A stretch of DNA of 64,000 nt, from the NCBI RefSeq assembly GCF_021462825.1, contig NZ_JAKEEB010000003.1:1-64000 (forward strand). Direction: 5' to 3'. The DNA comes from Streptomyces glomeratus. GTDB taxonomy: Bacteria > Actinomycetota > Actinomycetes > Streptomycetales > Streptomycetaceae. Under the pieces are notes generated by a model that searched no databases, was not told the DNA's origin, and saw nothing but the letters and a program-made list of their open reading frames with translations. Shown here piece by piece: positions 1 through 6,862 of this stretch. The translations under genes were made by a program, and so were the position numbers. How positions within the stretch are numbered: the stretch's first letter is position 1; each line of letters opens with the position of its first letter.

Positions 1-692
1 CGCCGAAGTCGCGCAAGGACGAGCGCGCTCCGAAGTCCCGGCAGGACGCCGAGGCCGAGCCGGCCGCGGCCGAGGACCCGGTCGTCGAGGCGCCCGCGCC
101 GCTCGAGGAGGAGGCCGAGACCGCGCCCAAGGGCCGTACGCGTCGCCGCGCGACCCGCAGGGTGTCGGCGCCGGCCGGTGCCCCCGCAGAGGCCGTGGTG
201 ACGGTCGGCGAGGCCGCGCCGCAGGCCGAGGCACCCGCCGAGACTCCCGAGGCACCCGCCGAGGTGGTCGAGACGGCCGAGGCCCCCCTCGAGGAGGCGG
301 CTCCGGCCCGTCCGCGCCGCCGTGCCGTGCGCAAGGCCACCGCGCCCACGTCCTCCGAGGACGCGGCCGTCGTGGTCGTCCCGTCGGCGGCCGAGGAACC
401 GGCAGCGGCCGAGGAACCGGCAGCGGCCGAGGCCCCGGCGGAGGGCGAGGCCGAGGTCTCCGCGCCCGCCAAGAAGGCGGCCCGCAAGACCGCCAAGAAG
501 GCGACGGCGAAGAAGGCCGCCACGAAGAAGACGGCGGCCAAGAAGACGGCTGCCCAGAAGACCGCCGCGAAGAAGACCACCGCCAAGAAGGCGGCGGCCA
601 AGAAGACGGTCGCCAAGAAGACGGCCGCCAAGAAGACGGCGGCCGCCGAGCAGACGGCTCAGCCGACGGTCTCGGTGACCACGGAGGACTGA
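1..692 (+). CDS. rne: Ribonuclease E/G family endoribonuclease, C-terminal tail (5' partial)
   Basis: Only the non-catalytic C-terminal tail lies in the window. The frame is open from base 3 to a TGA at 690-692. The residues are Ala/Glu/Pro-rich acidic stretches with two RRR-type basic patches, ending in about 60 residues of tandem AKKTA-like units (roughly 472-650) that resemble histone H1 or HupS tails. No S1 or RNase catalytic motif is present, so the assignment rests on this tail type and on position directly before rplU-rpmA-obg, where Streptomyces carry their RNase E/G gene. RNase E/G cuts single-stranded RNA in rRNA processing and mRNA decay, and tails of this kind usually carry RNA or partner-protein binding. 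The body of the gene is outside the window. Confidence 0.75.
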   Translation, partial: PKSRKDERAPKSRQDAEAEPAAAEDPVVEAPAPLEEEAETAPKGRTRRRATRRVSAPAGAPAEAVVTVGEAAPQAEAPAETPEAPAEVVETAEAPLEEAAPARPRRRAVRKATAPTSSEDAAVVVVPSAAEEPAAAEEPAAAEAPAEGEAEVSAPAKKAARKTAKKATAKKAATKKTAAKKTAAQKTAAKKTTAKKAAAKKTVAKKTAAKKTAAAEQTAQPTVSVTTED

Positions 693-740
693 CCCCTCCC
701 GGGTGTTCCGCCGGGTTCACCCCGTCACGGCGCCACACAC

Positions 741-780
741 GGCGGCGGCCCGCCCCGGACCTGCGGGGCCGGCCGCCGCC
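741..780 (+). terminator. Hairpin terminator after rne
   Basis: Arms 741-750 and 771-780 are perfect reverse complements (GGCGGCGGCC/GGCCGCCGCC). An inner GCCCCG/CGGGGC stem lies at 752-757/764-769. There is no U-tract, as is usual in Streptomyces. It lies about 50 nt after the rne stop and before the rplU promoter. Confidence 0.7.
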
Positions 781-880
781 GTACGGCCGTCCGGACACGC
801 CGTGCAGCCGCTTCCCCGGCCCTGCGGTTCGTGCCGTCGCGGTCGCCGTGGCGCTTCGCACGCGGGCGGCCGAGCCCGGT

Positions 881-909
881 TTGACCCGTCAGGCCGGCCC
901 CCGTAACCT
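881..909 (+). promoter_or_regulatory. Vegetative-type promoter for rplU-rpmA
   Basis: TTGACC (881-886) and TAACCT (904-909) are separated by exactly 17 nt, a good match to the principal sigma factor (HrdB) consensus. Transcription from here would leave a leader of about 140 nt before rplU. A second TTGACC at 909-914 has no good -10 partner. Confidence 0.65.
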
Positions 910-1053
910 TGACCGTCGGCGTGTCCACTGACCCGCCACATCCCCGTAAACCTCTTCCTTCCGGGCGCCGGGCGTTTCGGAAGAGGCCGTCCGCGGTGCC
1001 GGGCGGCTGGACTGCGGGGGTGCCGTTCCCGAGTGACAGAGAGTGAGATCCGC

Positions 1054-1374
1054 GTGTACGCCATCGTGCGCAGCGGTGGCCGCCAGCACAAGGTTGCTGT
1101 CGGCGACATCGTTGAGGTTGACAAGATTTCCACTGCCAAGGTTGGCGACACGGTCGAGCTCTCGACCCTGCTCGTGGTCGACGGCGACGCTGTGACCAGC
1201 GACCCGTGGGTGCTGGCCGGCATCAAGGTCCAGGCCGAGGTCGTGGACCACCACAAGGGCCAGAAGATCGACATTCTGCGCTACAAGAACAAGACCGGCT
1301 ACCGCCGTCGGCAGGGCCACCGCCAGCAGTACACGGCGATCAAGGTCACGTCGATCCCCACGGCTGCGAAGTAA
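1054..1374 (+). CDS. rplU: 50S ribosomal protein L21
   Basis: 106 residues, the usual length for actinobacterial L21, beginning [14 protein letters not shown] and ending in the [15 protein letters not shown] region typical of the family. L21 is a beta-barrel protein that binds 23S rRNA of the large subunit. GTG at 1054 was chosen because it starts directly at the conserved N-terminus with GAGAG upstream; an in-frame GTG at 1033 would add seven poorly conserved residues. rpmA follows after 14 nt, so the two are co-transcribed, probably from the promoter at 881-909. Confidence 0.97.
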   Translation: MYAIVRSGGRQHKVAVGDIVEVDKISTAKVGDTVELSTLLVVDGDAVTSDPWVLAGIKVQAEVVDHHKGQKIDILRYKNKTGYRRRQGHRQQYTAIKVTSIPTAAK

Positions 1375-1388
1375 GGGACTGAGAACAG

Positions 1389-1643
1389 ATGGCACACAAG
1401 AAGGGCGCATCGTCCACCCGGAACGGTCGCGACTCCAACGCCCAGCGGCTCGGCGTGAAGCGCTTCGGCGGTCAGGTCGTGAACGCGGGTGAGATCCTGG
1501 TCCGCCAGCGCGGCACGCACTTCCACCCGGGCGCGGGCGTCGGCCGCGGCGGCGACGACACGCTGTTCGCGCTGCAGGCCGGTGCGGTGGAGTTCGGTAC
1601 CCACCGTGGCCGCAAGGTCGTGAACATCGTTCCGGTCGCCTGA
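1389..1643 (+). CDS. rpmA: 50S ribosomal protein L27
   Basis: 84 residues starting [20 protein letters not shown], with the [10 protein letters not shown] and [10 protein letters not shown] motifs of L27. The protein sits near the peptidyl-transferase centre. There is no extra N-terminal peptide of the kind that is cleaved in some Firmicutes, so the mature N-terminus is directly encoded. It lies 14 nt after rplU and is followed by an intrinsic terminator at 1685-1731, which partly separates it from obg. Confidence 0.98.
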   Translation: MAHKKGASSTRNGRDSNAQRLGVKRFGGQVVNAGEILVRQRGTHFHPGAGVGRGGDDTLFALQAGAVEFGTHRGRKVVNIVPVA

Positions 1644-1684
1644 GGCAGCCCCTTTCGGGCCCAGGCGCCGTAGGGCGTTTCGCG

Positions 1685-1731
1685 AGGCGGACCTCACTTC
1701 CCGGTCGGGAAGGCGGGTCCGCCTTTCGCTT
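1685..1731 (+). terminator. Intrinsic terminator between rpmA and obg
   Basis: Arms AGGCGGACC (1685-1693) and GGTCCGCCT (1716-1724) enclose a second stem CTTCCC/GGGAAG (1697-1702/1707-1712). The 3' side runs into a T-rich stretch at 1724-1733, unusual here for having T residues. It probably terminates rplU-rpmA or attenuates read-through into obg. Confidence 0.75.
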
Positions 1732-1756
1732 GTTATTCACAGCACACCCCGCATTC

Positions 1757-1777
1757 CCCCCGGCTCTCGGCCGGGGG
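1757..1777. repeat. Dispersed palindromic element just before obg
   Basis: CCCCCGGC (1757-1764) and GCCGGGGG (1770-1777) form a stem with loop TCTCG, followed by TACCCCC. I recognise this as the kind of short GC-rich palindrome that is scattered through Streptomyces intergenic regions. A related copy lies inside a coding sequence at 61209-61257. Confidence 0.5.
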
Positions 1778-1799
1778 TACCCCCAGGAGGCACTGAACC

Positions 1800-3236
1800 A
1801 TGACCACCTTCGTGGACCGCGTCGAACTCCACGTCGCCGCGGGTAACGGAGGCCACGGCTGTGCCTCCGTCCACCGCGAGAAGTTCAAGCCGCTCGGCGG
1901 CCCCGACGGGGGCAACGGCGGCCGGGGCGGCGATGTGATCCTCACCGTCGACCAGTCCGTCACCACGCTTCTCGACTACCACCACTCCCCGCACCGCAAG
2001 GCCACCAACGGCAAGCCCGGCGAAGGCGGCTTCCGCTCCGGCAAGGAGGGCCAGGACCTGGTGCTGCCGGTGCCGGACGGCACGGTCGTGCTGGACAAGG
2101 CGGGCAATGTGCTGGCCGACCTGGTCGGGCACGGGACCTCGTACGTCGCCGCCCAGGGCGGCCGCGGTGGCCTCGGCAACGCGGCGCTGGCCTCCGCCCG
2201 CCGCAAGGCGCCCGGCTTCGCCCTGCTCGGCGAGCCCGGTGATCTCCACGACATCGTGCTGGAGCTGAAGACGGTCGCGGACGTGGCGCTCGTCGGCTAC
2301 CCGAGCGCGGGCAAGTCCTCGCTGATCTCCGTGCTGTCCGCGGCGAAGCCGAAGATCGCCGACTATCCGTTCACCACCCTCGTCCCGAACCTGGGCGTGG
2401 TCACCGCGGGCGCGACCGTCTACACCGTCGCCGATGTGCCGGGGCTCATCCCGGGCGCCAGCCAGGGCAAGGGGCTCGGCCTGGAGTTCCTGCGGCACGT
2501 CGAGCGGTGCAGCGTGCTTGTGCACGTGCTGGACACGGCCACCCTGGAGTCCGACCGCGACCCCGTCTCCGATCTCGATGTCATCGAGGAGGAGCTGAGG
2601 CAGTACGGCGGCCTCGACGGCCGCCCGCGGATCGTGGTCCTCAACAAGATCGACGTACCGGACGGCAAGGACCTGGCCGAGATGGTGCGGCCGGACCTTC
2701 AGGCGCGCGGCTACCGCGTCTTCGAGGTGTCCGCCGTGGCCCATCTCGGGCTGAAGGAGCTGTCGTTCGCCCTCGCCGACCTGGTCGCGAAGGCACGCGC
2801 CGCCCGGCCGAAGGAGGAGGCGACCCGGATCGTCATCCGGCCGAAGGCCGTGGACGACGCGGGCTTCACGGTGACGCGCGAGGACGACGGGCTGTTCCGG
2901 GTGCGCGGCGAGAAGCCCGAGCGCTGGGTGCGGCAGACGGACTTCAACAACGACGAGGCCGTCGGCTACCTCGCCGACCGGCTCAACCGCCTCGGTGTCG
3001 AGGACCAGCTGATGAAGGCGGGCGCCCGTGCCGGTGACGGCGTGGCCATCGGACCCGAGGAGAACGCGGTCGTCTTCGACTGGGAGCCGACGGTGACGGC
3101 GGGCGCGGAGATGCTCGGCCGGCGCGGTGAGGACCACCGGTTCGAGGGGGTGCGGCCCGCGGCACAGCGGCGCCGGGACCGGCAGGCCGAGCGGGACGAG
3201 ACTCTCCAGGAGTTCGACGGCTTCGAGCCGTTCTGA
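1800..3236 (+). CDS. obg: Obg/CgtA ribosome-associated GTPase
   Basis: 478 residues. The glycine-rich Obg fold starts at [18 protein letters not shown] and runs to about residue 155. The G domain follows with P-loop GYPSAGKSS near 165, switch region [19 protein letters not shown] and a C-terminal OCT domain. Obg binds the 50S subunit and (p)ppGpp, and links ribosome assembly to nutritional state; in Streptomyces it is known to influence aerial mycelium formation. The ATG at 1800 has AGGAGG at 1785-1790. It follows rpmA but is separated from it by a terminator and a dispersed repeat, so it may have its own promoter. Convergent galE lies downstream. Confidence 0.97.
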   Translation: MTTFVDRVELHVAAGNGGHGCASVHREKFKPLGGPDGGNGGRGGDVILTVDQSVTTLLDYHHSPHRKATNGKPGEGGFRSGKEGQDLVLPVPDGTVVLDKAGNVLADLVGHGTSYVAAQGGRGGLGNAALASARRKAPGFALLGEPGDLHDIVLELKTVADVALVGYPSAGKSSLISVLSAAKPKIADYPFTTLVPNLGVVTAGATVYTVADVPGLIPGASQGKGLGLEFLRHVERCSVLVHVLDTATLESDRDPVSDLDVIEEELRQYGGLDGRPRIVVLNKIDVPDGKDLAEMVRPDLQARGYRVFEVSAVAHLGLKELSFALADLVAKARAARPKEEATRIVIRPKAVDDAGFTVTREDDGLFRVRGEKPERWVRQTDFNNDEAVGYLADRLNRLGVEDQLMKAGARAGDGVAIGPEENAVVFDWEPTVTAGAEMLGRRGEDHRFEGVRPAAQRRRDRQAERDETLQEFDGFEPF

Positions 3237-3244
3237 GCGGCGCC

Positions 3245-3294
3245 GGCCGACCGGGGGCAGCACGGTGGCCCTGCCCCGCTGCCTCCGGTCGGCC
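3245..3294 (+). terminator. Terminator of obg
   Basis: Long hairpin directly after the obg stop: GGCCGACCGG (3245-3254) pairs with CCGGTCGGCC (3285-3294), with an inner GGCAGC/GCTGCC stem (3256-3261/3278-3283). No T-run follows. Confidence 0.75.
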
Positions 3295-3335
3295 CGAGCG
3301 GCTTCGGTGCCCCTTCGGGCCGGACCGGCCGTGCC

Positions 3336-3359
3336 GACGGGCGCTGAGGGGCGCCCGTC
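3336..3359 (-). terminator. Terminator of galE
   Basis: GACGGGCGC (3336-3344) and GCGCCCGTC (3351-3359) form a nine-pair hairpin with a six-base loop, immediately past the galE stop codon on the minus strand. Confidence 0.65.
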
Positions 3360-3367
3360 GCGGCGGC

Positions 3368-4336
3368 TCACTGGTGGTGGTGCCGCCAGCCCTCCCAGGC
3401 CGACTCGATCATGTCGTCCAGGTCGTGGCCGGCCGACCAGCCGAGTTCCCGGTGGATACGGTCGGCGGAGGCCACCACACGGGCCGGGTCGCCGGGGCGG
3501 CGCTCCGACACCGCGGGCACCACGTCGTGGCCGGTGACCTTGAGGATGCGGTCCACCATCTCCCGGACGGAACTGCCCTCGCCCCGGCCGATGTTCAGGA
3601 CGAGCGAGGTTCCCGCGGGAGCGTCCTGGAGGCGGCGGGCGGCCGCGAGGTGGGCGGTGGCGATGTCCTCGACGTGGATGTAGTCGCGGACACAGGTGCC
3701 GTCCGGCGTGGCGTAGTCGTCGCCGAAGATCCGGGGCGCCTCACCGGCTTCGAGGCGCTCGAAGACCATGGGAATGAGGTTGAACACGCCGGTGTCCGCG
3801 AGTTCGGGGCTGCCGGCTCCGGCCACGTTGAAGTAGCGCAGCGAGGCGGCCCGGATCCCGTGGGCTCGTGCGGCGGCGCCGATCAGCCACTCGCCGATCA
3901 GCTTGGTCTCGCCGTAGGGGCTCATGGGCGCGCAGGGGGTGTCCTCGGTGACGAGGTCCACGTCCGGCATGCCGTACACCGCGGCGGAGGAGGAGAAGAC
4001 GAGCCGGTCGACCCCGGCGGCGGTCATGACGTCGAGCAGGGTCTGAAGGCCGGTGACGTTCTCCCGGTAGTAGTGGAGCGGCCGCTCGACGGACTCGCCC
4101 ACCTGCTTCTTGGCCGCGATGTGCACCACGCCGGTCACATCATGGTCACGAATCGTCTGCGCGAGCCTCTCGGCGTCCAGCACGCTGCCGACCACCAGCG
4201 GAGTGCCGGCGGGCACGCGGTCGGCGCTGCCGGTCGAGAGGTCGTCGTAGACCACGACGCTCTCACCGCCCCGCATCAGGGCGCGCACCACGTGCGCGCC
4301 TATGTACCCCGCGCCGCCCGTTACCAGCCAGCTCAT
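3368..4336 (-). CDS. galE: UDP-glucose 4-epimerase
   Basis: 322 residues. N-terminal Rossmann motif TGGAGYIGAHV binds NAD; the catalytic SSSAAVYG serine region and the YxxxK motif in SPYGETK are present, as are LRYFNVAGA and the sugar-binding C-terminal part. It interconverts UDP-glucose and UDP-galactose, providing UDP-Gal for cell-wall or capsular glycans. The ATG at 4336 has AGGAG about eight nt upstream; a GTG at 4342 would sit on top of that site. It is transcribed divergently from three glycosyltransferase genes, so supply of sugar nucleotide for their polymer is likely. This gene is separate from the Leloir gal operon usual in Streptomyces; a related epimerase specificity such as UDP-GlcNAc cannot be excluded. 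Confidence 0.9.
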   Translation of the reverse strand: MSWLVTGGAGYIGAHVVRALMRGGESVVVYDDLSTGSADRVPAGTPLVVGSVLDAERLAQTIRDHDVTGVVHIAAKKQVGESVERPLHYYRENVTGLQTLLDVMTAAGVDRLVFSSSAAVYGMPDVDLVTEDTPCAPMSPYGETKLIGEWLIGAAARAHGIRAASLRYFNVAGAGSPELADTGVFNLIPMVFERLEAGEAPRIFGDDYATPDGTCVRDYIHVEDIATAHLAAARRLQDAPAGTSLVLNIGRGEGSSVREMVDRILKVTGHDVVPAVSERRPGDPARVVASADRIHRELGWSAGHDLDDMIESAWEGWRHHHQ

Positions 4337-4586
4337 TGTCACCTCTCCTGTGCGGTGGTCAGTGTGTTCAGACTGGTCGGTGGGCCCCGGAAAATCGAAT
4401 CGGACAAACAGGACGCGTTCCGAAGGAAAAGGTCAAAATCACTGGGGCGGGTCCAGGTGGCCGGACGACCTCTTTCACGGAAACATCTCGTGAATCCCTT
4501 ACTCTGATGGGCGGTGTGCGCTCCGGTCCGCGAAGGCCGCGCGCGCCGGCCTCGCTCGTGTACTCAACGTTCGCCCCGGAGACAGG
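4337..4586. promoter_or_regulatory. Divergent intergenic region, galE / glycosyltransferase
   Basis: 250 nt, more AT-rich than its surroundings at 4380-4505. For galE, a minus-strand TTGACC (4436-4431) is visible but lacks a clear -10. For the glycosyltransferase, TACTCT at 4500-4505 is a good -10 with no convincing -35. Promoters are expected here, but exact sites are uncertain. Confidence 0.4.
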
Positions 4587-6854
4587 TTGCAAAAGGTACC
4601 TAGACTCTCCCTCGTCGTCCCCGCCTACAAGGTGCAGGGGTACCTCTCCGAGTGTCTTGAGTCGGTCCTGGGGCAGGACTACGCGGACTTCGAAATCGTC
4701 GCCGTCGACGACTGCTCTCCGGACGGCTCGGGTGCCATTCTCGATGAGTACGCCATACGGGACGACCGTATTCGTGTGATTCACCTCACGGAGAACGTCG
4801 GCCTGGGGCGTGCACGCAATATCGCCCTGGAAAACGTCCGCGGCGATTACGTCCTGTTTCTGGACAGTGACGACACGTTGGCTCCGGGGGCGCTGTCGGC
4901 CATAGCCGGGCGGCTGGAGGCCGCCGGCGATCCCGAGGTACTGATCTACGACTATGTGCGCACCTACTGGAACGGCGAGGTCCGCCCGAACCAGCGGGCG
5001 CGCCTGCTCAAGGAAGCCGACGGGGAGGTCTTCTCCCTCGCCGAGCGGCCGCAGCTGCTCGATCTGCTGCAGATCGTCTGCAACAAGGCCTACCGCCGGG
5101 ACTTCATCGCCCGGGAGGGCCTCACCTTCCCGCCGGGCTACTACGAGGACGCCCTGTGGACGTTCCGCTCCCTGATCGCAGCGGACCGCATCACCGTCCT
5201 GGACCGCGTCTGCCTGCTGTACCGGCAGCGGCGCGAGGGCGGCAACATCCTCTCCACCGTCAGCCGCAAGCACTTCGACGTCTTCGAGCAGTACCGCCGC
5301 GTCTTCGACTTCCTCGACGCACGTGAGGACGGCACCCGCTGGCGCACCCCCCTGTTCCGCAAGATGGTCGACCACTACCTGGCCGTCCTGGAGCGCCCCG
5401 GACGGCTGCCGCAGGACGCCCGGGCGGAGTTCTTCCACCGTGCCGCCGCCGACTACCGTGACCGGATGCCCGAGGGCTTCCGGAAGCCGGCCGGCGCCCG
5501 CGGCAAGAAGTACGCGCTGCTGGAACGCGACGCCTACGCCGGACTGGCGGGCGCCACGGCCGCGGTGAGGATCCGCAACACGGTCCGGGGCCGGGCGCGC
5601 GCCACCCTCAACCGCTCCCGGCGCGGCGCCATGAGCCTGTACTACCAGTCCCAGCTGCGGCTGCCGCGCGACGAGTACCTGGCGGTGTTCTCCGCCTACT
5701 GGAGCCGCGGCGTCTCCTGCAACCCGGCGGCCATCGACTCCGAGCTCGCCCGCCTCGCACCCCACATACGCCGGGTGTGGGCGGTCCACCCGGACGCGGC
5801 GGACACGGTGCCCGAGGGCGTCGACCACGTGCGGGTGGGCTCGCGCGAGTACTGGGCCGCCGTCGCCCGTGCCACGTATCTGGTCAACAACGTGAACTTC
5901 CCGAACGCCGTCGTGAAGCGGGAGGGCCAGATACATGTGCAGACCCACCACGGCACCCCGCTGAAGACCATGGGCCTGGACCAGCAGAGGTACCCGGCCT
6001 CGACGAGCATGGACTTCGGCAAGCTCCTCGAGCGCTGCGACCGCTGGGACTTCAGCCTTGTCTCCAACCGGTTCTCGAGCGCCGTGTGGGAGCGGGCGTA
6101 CCCCTGCTCCTACACCTCCCTGGAGACCGGCTACCCGCGCAACGACGTCCTGCTCAACTCCACGGCCGGGGACGTGCGCGAGGCCCGCCGTGAGCTCGGG
6201 CTGAGCGAGGGCACCACGGCCTTCCTCTACCTGCCGACGTACCGCGAGTACCAGCGCGACTTCGTGCTGCGCCTCGATCCGGTGAGGCTGGCCGAGCGGC
6301 TGGGGCCGGACGCCGTGCTGCTGGTGCGCGGCCACTACGCCCACCACCGGTCCGACCCGCCGGCCGAGTTGCCGGCCGACGGGCGGATCCTCGACGTGTC
6401 CGCCCACCCCGCGGTCGAGCGCCTCTACCTCGCCGCCGACTGCCTGATCACGGACTACTCGTCGGCGATGTTCGACTACGCCAACCTGGATCGGCCGATC
6501 GTGGTCTTCGCCGACGACTGGGACACCTACTCCGCCGTGCGCGGCACCTACTTCGATGTGCTCGCACAGGCGCCGGGTGCCGTCGCCACCACCGAGGAGG
6601 AACTGGCCGACGTGCTCTGCTCCGACGCCTGGCGCGGCGAGCGGGCCACCCGGGCGCGGGACCGTTTCCGCCGTCGCTTCTGCGACTTCGACGACGGTCG
6701 TGCAGCCGAGCGCACCGTGCGCCATGTCTTCCTCGGCGAGCCCCTCGAGGCCCTGCCGCCCCTCGTCCCGCTGGACGAACGCACCCCCGCCCCGCCACCA
6801 GGGCCGTCCCGCGACGCGTCGGCCCCGATATCCGTCCCCACGAGCCAGAGGTAG
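4587..6854 (+). CDS. Bifunctional GT2 glycosyltransferase / CDP-glycerol-type phosphotransferase
   Basis: 755 residues. The N-terminal GT-A domain begins LSLVVPAYK, with DDCSPDG and LFLDSDDT (about 91-98) as nucleotide-sugar and metal sites. The C-terminal half (about 370-755) is a TagB/TagF-type domain: HHGTPLKTMG near 452, GYPRNDVLL, LPTYRE, and ITDYSSAMFDY near 621. Such enzymes transfer polyol- or sugar-phosphate from CDP or UDP donors in teichoic-acid-like polymers at the cytoplasmic membrane face. The start is TTG at 4587 with GGAG five nt upstream; the next in-frame start would cut into the first beta-strand. A paralogous fusion follows after 8 nt. Role in wall polymer synthesis is inferred from domains and context. 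Confidence 0.85.
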   Translation: MQKVPRLSLVVPAYKVQGYLSECLESVLGQDYADFEIVAVDDCSPDGSGAILDEYAIRDDRIRVIHLTENVGLGRARNIALENVRGDYVLFLDSDDTLAPGALSAIAGRLEAAGDPEVLIYDYVRTYWNGEVRPNQRARLLKEADGEVFSLAERPQLLDLLQIVCNKAYRRDFIAREGLTFPPGYYEDALWTFRSLIAADRITVLDRVCLLYRQRREGGNILSTVSRKHFDVFEQYRRVFDFLDAREDGTRWRTPLFRKMVDHYLAVLERPGRLPQDARAEFFHRAAADYRDRMPEGFRKPAGARGKKYALLERDAYAGLAGATAAVRIRNTVRGRARATLNRSRRGAMSLYYQSQLRLPRDEYLAVFSAYWSRGVSCNPAAIDSELARLAPHIRRVWAVHPDAADTVPEGVDHVRVGSREYWAAVARATYLVNNVNFPNAVVKREGQIHVQTHHGTPLKTMGLDQQRYPASTSMDFGKLLERCDRWDFSLVSNRFSSAVWERAYPCSYTSLETGYPRNDVLLNSTAGDVREARRELGLSEGTTAFLYLPTYREYQRDFVLRLDPVRLAERLGPDAVLLVRGHYAHHRSDPPAELPADGRILDVSAHPAVERLYLAADCLITDYSSAMFDYANLDRPIVVFADDWDTYSAVRGTYFDVLAQAPGAVATTEEELADVLCSDAWRGERATRARDRFRRRFCDFDDGRAAERTVRHVFLGEPLEALPPLVPLDERTPAPPPGPSRDASAPISVPTSQR

Positions 6855-6862
6855 CTGCAGCA

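Noticed and set aside
472..650. AKKTA coding repeats as a possible mobile or CRISPR-like repeat
   Set aside because: Units are short, coding and degenerate, without spacers; they form a protein tail.
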